A stretch of DNA of 64,000 nucleotides. Source: Rusavskia elegans (Eukaryota > Ascomycota > Lecanoromycetes > Teloschistales > Teloschistaceae). The notes beneath the pieces were generated by a model. The model was not told the DNA's origin. It made no database searches and worked only from the letters and a program-made list of their open reading frames with translations. The position numbers and the translations under genes are program-made. Location of the stretch: positions 1-64,000 of the forward strand of contig SAUG01000024.1 in assembly GCA_011316305.1 (NCBI GenBank), read 5' to 3'. Below are positions 9,966-20,499 of the stretch, piece by piece. Each line of letters begins with the position of its first letter. Positions within the stretch are counted from its first letter, which is position 1.

Positions 9966-12766
9966 ATGGCAGAAGCGTTCGCCATCATTGGACTTGCTTC
10001 CGCTCTCTTGCAACTCCTCGATGTCGGAGGCAAGGTCATCAAGCGACTTCGAGTGCTTGAAGACCAGACTACAGGGGGTGCAGCCTGCTTTAAAGGCGTG
10101 CGTACTCGATTCCCTCTTATGCTAGATCTTGTGAAAAAGATTACGCTGCAGATGGAGGCTGGTTTAGTCAGTGAAAAGTCCAAAGCAGTTATGTACCCTG
10201 TTGTACAGAATTGCCTATCTCAAGCGCAAGAACTCGACAACTTGATCAACAAGAGTTTGCCGCAGCGGAGCGACAACACTTGGGTCCGAGGAAAGAAGGC
10301 TGTTTATAGTGTCTTGTCTGAACCCGAGATCGAGCGAATTGATGCTGAGCTGAAATCGAGTTTTGAACTTTTGATTCAAGCAGGGACATTTCAGAGAGTG
10401 GACCCGACAGAGATTTTCAAGTTCATGACTTTTGCGCCATCTTTCACCTTTTCTCAAGTTCTATCACCACAAAAGCAGAGCCAATCAACGCAGTCACCAT
10501 GGGAAGAGCTCGAAAAACAGACATCGACGCAGTCAATATTTATGGTTCCATTCCCACGGGATGCCAATTTTCTTGGTAGACAGGATGTACTCGAACTCAT
10601 ATCCGAGAGATTCGAGAAAACCCATGCAGTGACTCTCTTTGGCCTAGGTGGGATTGGGTGAGTACCCGTTGTCTTCTATAACGCGCATCAAATATTTAGC
10701 TGTTCAATGTTGGCACGGCAATCGCTGATGGATTACAAATGTGTAGGAAGTCGCAAATAGCTATTGAATATTGCTACGTTTTCAGAGATGAGCATCCATC
10801 TGCCCAGATATTCTGGCTGTATGGAGCTGATCCGCTGCATTTCGAACAAGGTTACCAAGACATCGCCAGGAGAGCCCGTATACCTGGCTGGGATGATCAG
10901 AAGACTGACAAGCTGGAGCTTGTCCAAGAGTGGCTCCAGGAGGAAAACACAACGGGATGGCTGATGGTTGTGGATAACGCCGACGACGCCACCATGTATT
11001 TTGGCACCAGGCAGAGAGACCTCTCTACCAATTACGACGAATCGAAGACCTTCGCCCAGTTCTTACCACTATGCTCTCACGGCCGAATTCTTATTACCAC
11101 AAGGGACAGAAGGGTTGGAGAGAGACTGTCGCAAAGACTTGGGAATATTGAAATCGCACGGCTCAGTGCAGGACACTCGAAAGATCTATTGCGATCTAAA
11201 ATCTCGGAAGAGTACTGGTCGGAAGATGATGCACTCAAGCTTGTAGAGTATCTGTCGTCGCTACCATTGGCTATTGCCCAAGCAGCAGCTTTTATCAGTG
11301 AGAACAGTGTCACAATATCAGAGTACCTCGAGACTTTAGTGAACGATGAGCAGGACTTGAAGGAGCTCCTCAGCGAACATCTCGAAGATTCGCGACGAGA
11401 CTGGAGCTCTGAGAACTCGGTCATCAGAACTTGGAAGCTGTCTTTCGAGCAAATCTCGAAAGAGAATCCCCGGGCTGCAGAAATGTTGTCACTTCTATCG
11501 ACACTCGACTACCACCAGGCCTCACGGTCGCTCCTTCGTAAAGATGACGAAACAGAGACGGGTTTCCGTACTGCCCTTGGTGTTCTTCAGGCGTTTTCCC
11601 TAATCACTGCCTCGAGGGGTCCAAACCCAGTGGTAAAGGCGCATCGGCTTGTGGCTATTTCGATTCACAAATGGTTGGAGCTTCGTGGGACCCTTGACTA
11701 TTGGCAGTCTCAGGCTTTAAGTATCTTGGAGGAGAGATTTCCCGGCCCAGGACAACAGCACTTCCGCGAAATCACGAACATGCTCGCACTGAAGCCTCAC
11801 GCTGATATAGTCTTGGGCTATCAATTCAATACGACGGATGACATGCTAAAATGCGCACGACTCCTCATATCAACAGCACTCTTCGATCTCTCCAGCGCCA
11901 AATATCAGCGGTCGTTCGAAAGCTGCGAGCGATCTCTAACAATAAGAGAGAGCTTACTGCCTAGTGATCATGCCGAAGTATTGGAGAGCGTCCAAACACT
12001 GGGCGAAGCGCTTCTGCATCGTGGGACTTTCACTGGAGCTAAGACCCTACTGCAAAGAGCCATTGTCGGCAGAGAAAAGAGCTTAGGCCCACTGCATGTC
12101 GATACCTTGGAAAGCCTAAGCGATCTAACCATCACTTTATTAGAGCTAAATGAGTTGAGCACGGCTGAGTCGACTGGCGGAAAGGCTTTGGAAGGACGGC
12201 AGCAAGTTCTCGGGTATGATCATCCAGACTACCTAGTAAGTCTGAACATCATGGCCATCTTGTCACAGATGAAAGGAGATTATCATGATGCGCTCGGAAT
12301 GACCGAGAAAGTCCTAGAAGAAAGAGAGAGATTGCTCGGTCTTGAGTGCCCCGACACGCTGATGACCCTCAACAATCTCGCAAGATTGAAATTCCAGATG
12401 GGCGACCTCGATTTCGCACTCCAAATGATCGATAGAGTCCTTGTGGGAGAACAACAGTCGCTCCCGGGGAATGGATATGATATTCAGGTCAGCCTGAGCA
12501 ATAAGGCTGCTATTCTCATCGCTCAGGGACGCTTTCCGGATGCAGAGAGTGTTCTCCGCGACGTTCTTAAAATGCGGGAGAGCGCCTTGGGCCCGTCACA
12601 TGCTTCAACGCTGTTCACGATGGAAGCTTTGGCTAACGTCAATGAAATGATGGGTGAAACGGATGGCGCAACTCCGTTGCGCCAAAACGTTGCCAAACTT
12701 AGCAATGGAAGACAATGGTTGCCGGAGGTTGGTGCTTTGCTCAGGGCAGGGCTTCTCTTCGACTAG
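9966..12766 (+). CDS. SesA-NB-ARC-TPR NLR-like STAND protein (903 aa, two exons)
   Basis: Joined from 9966-10657 and 10747-12766, giving 903 residues. Residues 1-150 resemble the SesA/NACHT_N domain (MAEAFAIIGLASALLQLLD start, GKKA motif). The NB-ARC core follows: P-loop GLGGIGKS 226-233, split by the intron; Walker B LMVVDNADD 303-311; GRILITTRD sensor block 343-351; GLPL-like LPLAIAQAA about 404-412; KAHRLV at 528-533 in the MHD position. Kinesin-light-chain-like TPR units of about 42 residues fill about 613-883. In this family nucleotide binding drives oligomerisation, the TPRs sense the signal and the N-terminal domain executes, often in incompatibility or cell death. Here that role is inferred from architecture. 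The ATG at 9966 has A at -3. Key motifs are intact, codon use is normal and there is no RIP, unlike all surrounding DNA. No partner gene is visible nearby. Confidence 0.9.
10658..10746 (+). other. Intron splitting the P-loop codon (89 nt)
   Basis: Donor GTGAGT at 10658, acceptor TGTAG ending at 10746, and a CTGAT branch-point match at 10725-10729, 17 nt before the acceptor AG. Removal joins GG|G to restore glycine 231 and the Walker A motif GLGGIGKS. Without removal the frame stops at 10659-10661. Size and signals are typical of filamentous fungi. Confidence 0.93.
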
Positions 12767-13259
12767 TCGGTATGTGTATTTGAACAGTCTCAATATTCGG
12801 CAAGCGATCAGCGAAGCTCCCTCCCAATCACTCCGCAAAGACATACCCGATATCGAAGACTCCTTTTGTGTTTGTTCTTTTGGTTAGGGAAGACGGCACC
12901 GATCCTCAACAGACGACGGCGAGTCTTAACATTGGTAGTTTCTTTATATAATCTAAACGCCTATACCTAATAGTACCACAAGTTATAGATAGTATAAGAG
13001 CTATCGATGATAGTAGAATTGTTTTCTAGTATTCCGTAGGTTCTGGGCGGACTGCTTCCGCTGGGCAATAAATCATGTCAGTTTGGTTCTGCCGACATTA
13101 CTCCGGAGCGCGACGATGATGACATCGGATAGCCGTTGTCTCAGTGTTCAAACCACCTGGCGCTAGCCGTTTTGGCAAGCAAACCTCGCAGGAGGTCTGA
13201 AGGGATTTTACAGGTTTCGTCCCGTTTTAACCTTCCAGGCCAAGGTAGCTATATATAGC
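12767..13259 (+). other. 3' flank of the NLR gene
   Basis: Normal-composition sequence grading into AT-rich DNA. An AATAAA at 13067-13072, 300 bp past the stop, could be a polyadenylation signal, though fungal signals are variable. No further gene was seen. Confidence 0.4.
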
Positions 13260-13397
13260 ATGGTCGCAATATTCTAAACTCCAGGCTTTAGGCGGAGTTC
13301 TAAATTCTAGACGAGATTCTAAACTTTAAATAAAGTTTCAAATCGCCTGAAACCGCTTGGAACCGCCTGGAACTTCGATAAAAAAAATCGCGACCGT
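13260..13397. repeat. Possible short TIR element, 138 bp
   Basis: ATGGTCGC at 13260-13267 and GCGACCGT at 13390-13397 are inverted repeats with one C/T difference. Between them are several related motifs built on GCCTGGAAC / GGCGGAGTTC. The right side is followed by TA after one base, but no clear target duplication is seen on the left. It may be a small Tc1-type MITE or merely a local inverted repeat. Confidence 0.3.
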
Positions 13398-13719
13398 TAT
13401 AATCGTATATTCCGTAATAACTAACGTATAATTTTCGTATAAAGAAGTTTAGTACCGTTATCTAGGCTAAATAGAATCTAAATTTCGATTTCTAACTAAT
13501 ATAATAACGTTATTATTAGATACTATAAAGTAGAAAACAATAAATACAAAGTAGTAACGCGAAGTAAAAAAACGCGAATATATATATTTACCGTCTAGAT
13601 CTTCTACTAAAATAGCTCGGAATTAATTTCGGTTTTATAGACGCTGAATAAACTGGCAGGTCGATCGAGACAAAGATAGCCGCGGACGAAAACGAAGACG
13701 CGCGCTATCCGCATCTCTA
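13398..13719. other. Spacer before LTR element 1
   Basis: Mixed composition. The last 80 bases before the LTR (from about 13640) keep CA/TG and CpG and look like unaltered single-copy DNA. No gene was seen. Confidence 0.4.
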
Positions 13720-14129
13720 TATAACGTTCCTATATATCAAAAGGCGTTACGTTCGAATCTAGCTATAGCCGTAGGCGTAGTTCGAACTATTAAATAATAG
13801 AGGAATCCTGATATAGATTATTATAACTAGTTTTATATAGTTATAAAGATAAAATTAAAATCTTATATAGCGTTTTTATTATATAAAATAATTATAAAAG
13901 ATAAACGAAATAGTATTTAGTAATTATATTTACGACTAATAAAAGAAGTTATCTAATAGATATAAAAAGTAATATATGTAATAAAAAGGCCGATATATCC
14001 GATAGAACCGATCTATTAAATAGAAATTCAAATAGCCTTTCGGTTCTAACGGCTCTAACTAGACTAAACTATTAGTCCGTTTATCTAATCTATAAACGTA
14101 TATATTTTTATATAGTTATAGATATAATA
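13720..14129. repeat. Left LTR of LTR element 1
   Basis: 410 bp, aligned end to end with 16782-17187 and with 50813-51227. It contains a conserved GTAGGCGTAGT block and CGATCTATTAAATAGAA-type motifs. Confidence 0.8.
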
Positions 14130-16429
14130 CGACCCTTTCTATAATAATTTTTATCTAGCGTTTTTTAATTATAGAATATAAATTCGTTTTTATTTTTATC
14201 CGTTTAATTTCTTCCGTAAATTTTATTATACGTCGCTATATTTTCTATCTAAAATTCCATTAATATATTTAATATCGAAGCGAGACGATACCGTTTTTTT
14301 ATATTTATTATTTATATAATTCGCCTAAAGTTTATAAATTTCTTTCGGATATCGATATTTATAGAAAGTATATAAAGTTTAAAAAACCGTATAATAAATT
14401 TATTTTCGATATAATTTATATAAATTCAGCAATTTTTTTCCGTTTCTATTTTAATTTATCTGCTAATAATATTAAAAGGAAACGTTTTAAAACCGAAAAA
14501 ACTAAATTTTATACCGAAATCGAAAATATTATTTTAAATATTCGAAGAAAAATAAATAAATTTAGTTATTATATTTACTATTAAAAGAATATTCGTAATA
14601 ATTTATCTATTCGCGAGTTTAATCTTTGTCGAATATTCGCGAAGTAAATTCGCTTTATTTAATATTTTAGCGCTTTAGAAAAAAAGAAAGATAATTTTAT
14701 TATTGAAATTTAGTACGTTTTATTAAAATTTAACAAATTTAATAGTTTTATATTTTTCGACTTAACTTGTAGTTTTATACTATCCGTATAAAAGAAATCT
14801 ATTAAATTGATATCGATATTCAATTTAGATAATTTTAATCGATTTATTAAAAAATTTTACTTTTTTTCGCCGTAAAAGATAATTAGTATATAAAAGAATA
14901 TCTAGTTGAAGATTTCTTTATCGATATTCCTTCTACTAGTTTAAATTATATATTAATATTATAATTAACTTCCGAATCTTTTAATCTTTTAGCTAACTTT
15001 TATTTTTTAGTTACTATTATATTCTATAACGATAAAAAGAGAGACTAGCTAAAATCTTCGTCTCTTGGTTATATATTTAGTATAGGGTCTAGCTTTTTTT
15101 ATTTTGTATTTAAACTCGATTTCGCGGTATAGCTATATTTACTTTATTAGATTTTTTTAACGTAGTCAATCTATGGATCCTAGATTACTTTTTAACTTTT
15201 ATTATATTTATCGGCTAATTACTATTATAGATATTCGTATTTTTTCTTGGTTTTAGTTTTCTATATTTTACTTTTTATTTTAAATTTTTTTATCTAATTC
15301 GCGGATCTATTAGTAATCTACGAAAAATATAATATCGAGTTTTTTATATAGTAGATTTTTATACGTAAAGTGATATATTATCTATAATTCTATTTTTTTC
15401 TATATTACTTTTCTATATCGGTCTTTCCAAAATCGATTCTTTTAATTTAATTTCTAAAACGATATATTATTTTAGATTTATAATTACTATAAAGTTTATA
15501 ATTTTTATAAAGTTATTTTTTATTTTAATTTCGTTTTTTTTTAATTCTATCTTTTTCTATAGAATATTTTATTATTTATTCTACGATTTCCTCGTATAAT
15601 CTTCTAGTAATTTTATTTTCTTTTTTTCTATTTACTAGAACTATCGTCTAGAGATTTCCGACTTTAAATTTAACTACTAATATAAAAGGTTTTTCGATTC
15701 AATATAATTTAAATTCTATAATCAGTTTTTTTATCTTTTTTCTATTTTTTAATTCCGTAGAATCTTATTTTAATCTTTCTTTATCCGATAAATAGATAAA
15801 GTATTTATTATTATAATAGATTATTTAACTTTTTATTATATACTCTCTAGTTTTTTTCTCGAGTAATTTTACAATTATTTTAAACTAATATTCGATTATT
15901 TCTATTATTCTTTTAATTAGATAATTTCTTTTAAAACATCAAGTCTTTCTATATAAGTAATAAATTTTAATTTATAATTTTTTAGTTTTAGTAGTATCGA
16001 GTTCTATTAGATTTCTTTTATATTATTTTTTAGTCGGTTCTATTTTATTAAACGTCTATTTATCTATATTTATTTCGTACTATCTAGTATTAGTTCCGGT
16101 CGTTTGTTTAATTAATATTATTAGTAAATCGAGTTTTTTAATTACTTTTATAACTTTTTTAATTTTTATATAAAATCTTTTATAGAAATAAACTTTTAAA
16201 AGTAAATCTTTCCAATCTATTTTATAAATTAATATTTTAAATTAAATAGTATAAATAGCTATCGACTTTTACTATTTTAAAACTATTAGTCTTTTTTCTA
16301 TTTTTGATCTTTATAATTATTACTAAAGACTTTTTTGATAGCTATAATTAGATTACTAGAATTATAAAAGATCTATACTATTTTATTTTTCTTTTAATTT
16401 TCCGGATTATTAAAATAGTTTTTATTATT

Positions 16430-16553
16430 TCGGTAAAATACTTGAGTACCAAATAATTGCGTAATCTGATCGGTTTAGCGCCTCTAGCGTTAGAATCGTG
16501 AAAGACTAAGATCAAAAATCCGAATGATTAATCGTATAAATAAATAAATAAAA
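16430..16553 (+). mobile_element. 5'-truncated SINE fragment (124 bp)
   Basis: Nearly identical to the 3' part of the tRNA-derived SINE at 41261-41686, in the opposite orientation. It begins in the body at CGGTAAAATACTTGAG and ends with the same TAAATAAATAAATAAAA tail. The tRNA-like head is missing. It interrupts LTR element 1, since the equivalent stretch of element 2 (about 53590-53620) lacks it. It keeps TG and CA, unlike its host. Flanking ATTAT on both sides is a possible short duplication. Confidence 0.75.
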
Positions 16554-16781
16554 TTATATCCAATTAAAAATTTTTCTTTTTAGATATAGTATTATAAATG
16601 GGATTTTAATTACTTTATTCGGAAACTGATTTATATATAATATAAAGTAGATTTTTATCTAGATAAACTATTATTTTAAAAATTTTCTATCTTTTTTATA
16701 AATATTTAGTATAGCCGCTTTAATAGTATCGATTCGATTTATCGGACGAGATAATAGAATTAATATAATAAATCGTTAAAA

Positions 16782-17187
16782 TATAATATCTCTATATATT
16801 AGAAGACGTTATATTTAAATCTAGCTATAGCCGTAGGCGTAATCCGAACTATTAAATAGTAAAAAAATTCTAGTATAGATTATTATAACAAGTTCTATAT
16901 AGCTATAAAGATAATATTATAATACTATAAAATACTTTTATTTTATAAAGTAATTTTAAAAGATAAACGGAATAGTATTTAGTAATTATATTAATAACTA
17001 ATAAAAAAAAAGCTATCTAATAGATATAAAGAACGAAATATATAATAAAAAAGTTAATATATTCGATAGAGCCGATCTATTAAATAGAAGCGGCCTTTCG
17101 GTTCTAGCGGTTTTAACTGGATTGAGCTATTAGTTCGTTTATCTAATTAATAAACGTAAGTATTCCTATAGAATCGTAGACGTAATA
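16782..17187. repeat. Right LTR of LTR element 1
   Basis: 406 bp, matching 13720-14129. Differences are mainly C/T and G/A, plus a few short indels. It is followed by the 5-bp TSD CTCTG. Confidence 0.8.
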
Positions 17188-17260
17188 CTCTGTATTTTTG
17201 ATTATCTTCTATTATCTACTGAAACAAGACGCGAATCTTTAGCAACGAAAATCATTTTCT

Positions 17261-17300
17261 ATAATACGGTTATCGAATTTTGATAGGAATTCCGTATTAT
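17261..17300. other. Inverted repeat ATAATACGG ... CCGTATTAT
   Basis: A perfect 9-bp inverted repeat at 17261-17269 and 17292-17300, with a second small inverted pair (TATC...GATA) inside the 22-base spacer. It lies just right of LTR element 1 at the start of the 17.2-19.4-kb island. It could be a hairpin or a mobile-element end; function is unknown. Confidence 0.45.
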
Positions 17301-17379
17301 ATTATAATTATTTCCAACGTATTTCAATTCTATTTTATCGTCCTTTTTTAAAGCTTATTATTGCCTCTATACACTAATT

Positions 17380-18560
17380 CTTGATGTTTCGATTACGATA
17401 GCCCCAAGCAGACGTACCACCAAGAAAAGTACTTCCAAGAAAGTTTTCAAAGGCAATTCCACCGCCGTCGCCGCCAAATCTTCTACTATCGCCAATCTTG
17501 CTGCCGTTAAACTGCAGAGTTGGAGCATGCCCAAACGCCGTCTCGAAGATCAAACAATAAGAAATATCGCTCGCCGAGCAGGTCTCTAAATCCCAGGCTT
17601 CCATCGTATGAAATGAACGTTCTTCGAGATTCTTTTTCTCCTCGCAGAACCTTCCTTCTCCGCAGAACTCTCCTCCGCAGATTCCTCATTTTCTTCCCCA
17701 GGCTGAACCTCCATTAGATTCACATGCCGATCTGAATATCAATCAAACTGAAAGCGTATACACCGTATATAAATCAAAGATCGTTTCTAATACGAAATTA
17801 CGGGTTGACAGAACGATGCTCCAGAGTAAAAATTACAATTATATAAATCTCGGCGAATTTAAAAGAAAAGATATCGAGCAGGAGATCATAGATATCATAT
17901 AGCAAAAAGGAGAAAATACTCTTAGATGGAATATCAAGAGTATTATTGTTCTTGTCAGGGCGAAAAATACTCGAGCTTTTAATAAAAGTCAACCGATAGA
18001 GGACCTTTCTCTACTAGATTGGTCCAAAGTCTTCGACCTTATCATACGAAAATCAAAGAATCTTTTTTCGAAGAGTCATCTACCGCAGCTTAATGTTATT
18101 ATCAACTAGCCGTCGTATTAGCTGTTAGCCTATTAGAGAGGGGACTGTTTCATCATCTAATAATCCTGTACCTACACCATTAGAGAGACCAAGGAATACG
18201 CGAACCTTTCAGTCAATGGCCCTCGCATCATCTACTGTAAATGACCAAGAAGAAACTGAAAAGTTTAATAAACAACTAATCGACCGCTGGCGTTGTACGG
18301 ATAAACGCTGTTCTGATTCTATTAAAACGATATATTATTACTATATTAACGACACCGGCGATTACTATAATACTAGCGCAGGTGAATAGATGAAATAGGC
18401 GAAGGCAATTCAGCAAAGGGAGCTAGATATTGACTTCGAATATCTATCGAGAAGTCTATATATACTCTGGACGAGAACTAACAGTGTAATTAATTCTACA
18501 AGCAACTGAAGCAAGAGACCTATCAAAGCTCGTCAACGCGCGGAAGAAGATATAAAAAAA
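17380..18560 (+). pseudogene. Broken gene of unknown function with Cys-x4-Cys segment
   Basis: Plus-strand coding-like blocks in three frames. Block one (about 17390-17585) is Ser/Thr/Lys-rich and disordered. Block two (about 17640-18110) is Pro/Gln-rich, then passes through a KSKI...LRVDRTM segment to LLDWSKVFDLI. Block three (about 18125-18560) reads IDRWRCTDKRCSDS and continues with an NDTGDYYN segment. Stops inside the blocks are nearly all TAG/TAA at likely Gln or Trp codons, so the gene looks inactivated by RIP plus frameshifts, or partly interrupted by introns. The RWRC...C segment recalls uncharacterised fungal proteins, but I cannot name a family. CA/TG content is much higher than in adjacent elements. 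Confidence 0.45.
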
Positions 18561-18734
18561 GAAAATAGAATAAAAGTTTTATAATATAAAAATAAAGCAA
18601 ATTCTGCAACGATCTTTTAATAATTTCAATACCAATTCCAATATATATATCTTTATCAATACTTTTATCTTTATTTTTTTCTTCTATATTATCAATATTT
18701 CTATACTTTTATTCTGTCGTCTGCTTTTCAACCC

Positions 18735-19354
18735 GCCGTCGCGCCGCAGAAGCGATATTTAAATCCTATTGGTTTTTTTAGAGAATGAACCGATGATTAT
18801 ATAGAAGTTCTTCACGTGGAAGATCAGTAATAAACTATCGCAAGCGATAAAGGATCGCCTAAACGCCGTTCGCGGTATTGTTAAAAGACACGCTTTCAAA
18901 ATCAAGTATCTAGAAATGATATCAGATCCTTTAAAGCCGTATTTTCTACGTGCAATGTAATTGGCATTCCAGACGGTATAGTACTAGATTTCAAAAAAGA
19001 TTTAAAGCTATTCAAAAGTCAATGGCGCGAAGCAAGGAATTTGATAGCGCTACGGGATATTTGAAAACACAGGCGGATTATATAGCTTTTTCTATATTAA
19101 TTGCGTGTATCTCTAGTTATAATCAATTTTTATTTTATTTAGATAGAGTTTTTATTAAATCCTTGGATATCAGCTTTAAATATAAAGCGTCTATATATGC
19201 TATACCGAAAATATTTTCTAGAAATTCGATTACATTGGCTTCGCTGGACCGTATATTTCAAGAATTCCCCGAAATCACTCTCGAAAGTAGACTAGATCTC
19301 CTTGCTATAGCGCCGAACCCAGGCTTTAAAAATAGAGAAAGTGAATACGATTAA
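18735..19354 (+). pseudogene. Broken open frames up to the hAT insertion, unknown protein
   Basis: Coding-like blocks continue: about 18770-18960 (KLSQAIKDRLNAVRGIVK), about 18953-19070 in another frame (CNVIGIPDGIVLDFKKD), and an uninterrupted 134-codon frame at 18950-19354 with a hydrophobic middle (ADYIAFSILIACISSYN). The frame changes suggest a frameshifted pseudogene. It ends about 50 bases before the hAT target duplication at 19406. It may belong to the same former gene as 17380-18560. No domain was recognised. Confidence 0.35.
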
Positions 19355-20499
19355 ACTGAAATTCGGAAAGTATAGAAAAAGATGTTTTACAATATATTTA
19401 TAATAATAATATTTAGATTGGCCGTCTGATCGGGTTTCGAATCCAGATTAGCTAACCCGATTCGATCCGAATCGAGTTAAAAAATAGTCCGATCCGATAT
19501 AAATCGGATCGGATTATTATAGAATTCGATCCGATTCGAGTCCGGGTTAAACTCGGGTTTTCGGATTCGATCTACTAAAACTACTAAAACTTCATTTTCT
19601 ATATAGAAAATCTCCGCTTTTATTATACGTTTATATTAATACTTTAGATACTATTTTAATAGATATCGATTTTTTATTATTAAATAGTAAATAATAATTA
19701 ATTTAATATTTATATATTTATAATACCTTTTTATATTATTTTATTACTTAAATATAAATTATATTAATTCTAAATCTTTAAAACTAATATAAAATATCTA
19801 ATTTTTCTATATCTAGTAAAAATCTTTCCGATAGATTTTTTTTAAGTAAAATCTATTCTAGCTAGTCTATAGATTAGATAGTAAACTAATATATAAATAT
19901 TATATTATTAAAAATCAATTTATTATATAGAAAATAAAGATAGATTATTAAAAATATAGCTAATAAAATTCGAGCCGACTATCTAGTACTAGTTTTTCGG
20001 GATAATAATAGGTATATTTAATAGGATCCAGATTACTATAAAGAGTTCGAATATTAGTAGTCTAGTACTTCTATAGCTATTAATATTAAAGATAAATTCT
20101 ATAGAAAACTGATTAATTCTTTTTAGTTAAAAAAAGCTATAGGAGATATATAGTTAAAATAATAATAAAAATTCTACTAGATAGCTTTAATAATAGATAG
20201 ACTATCTAAAATTATATATAAAAACTATTCTAACAATTTCGACTATTTTATAGCTTCTAGTTCTTCTAATATATCTACTATAATAAAATACCTTAGTACT
20301 ATCGTTTACTAAAAAACTTAACGATATAATTTATAGTCTTTTAATAAATTAATATTTATCCGCGTAAATAGCTAATAGTAGTATATAGAAGTAATATAAA
20401 ACTTATTTTAATTATAGAAGAAAAGCTATATTAAATTCGAATCTACTTTTAACTAAACTATATAAAATAAATATTTATATATAACGTTTTTAGATCTAA

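Larger units (their letters stand above)
13720..17187. mobile_element. Small LTR retrotransposon 1 (3.47 kb)
   Basis: Two direct repeats of 410 and 406 bp bound a 2.65-kb interior. Flanks are CTCTA (13715-13719) and CTCTG (17188-17192), a 5-bp TSD with one G/A difference of the RIP type. The LTRs begin TATAAC and end AATA, consistent with TG...CA ends changed by RIP. The interior is too short for a full gag-pol and no reverse transcriptase motif was found. A minus-strand coding-like frame with Lys-rich sequence lies around 15430-15740. It is probably non-autonomous or internally deleted. A SINE fragment at 16430-16553 is inserted in it. A second family member lies at 50813. Confidence 0.78.

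Noticed and set aside
12654..12887. 77-codon plus-strand open frame overlapping the NLR 3' end
   Set aside because: Out of frame with the TPR coding region and without its own features. A shadow of the real gene.
17374..17717. Overlapping 60-76-codon open frames on both strands
   Set aside because: They overlap one another. The plus-strand blocks that continue downstream explain the coding-like signal better.
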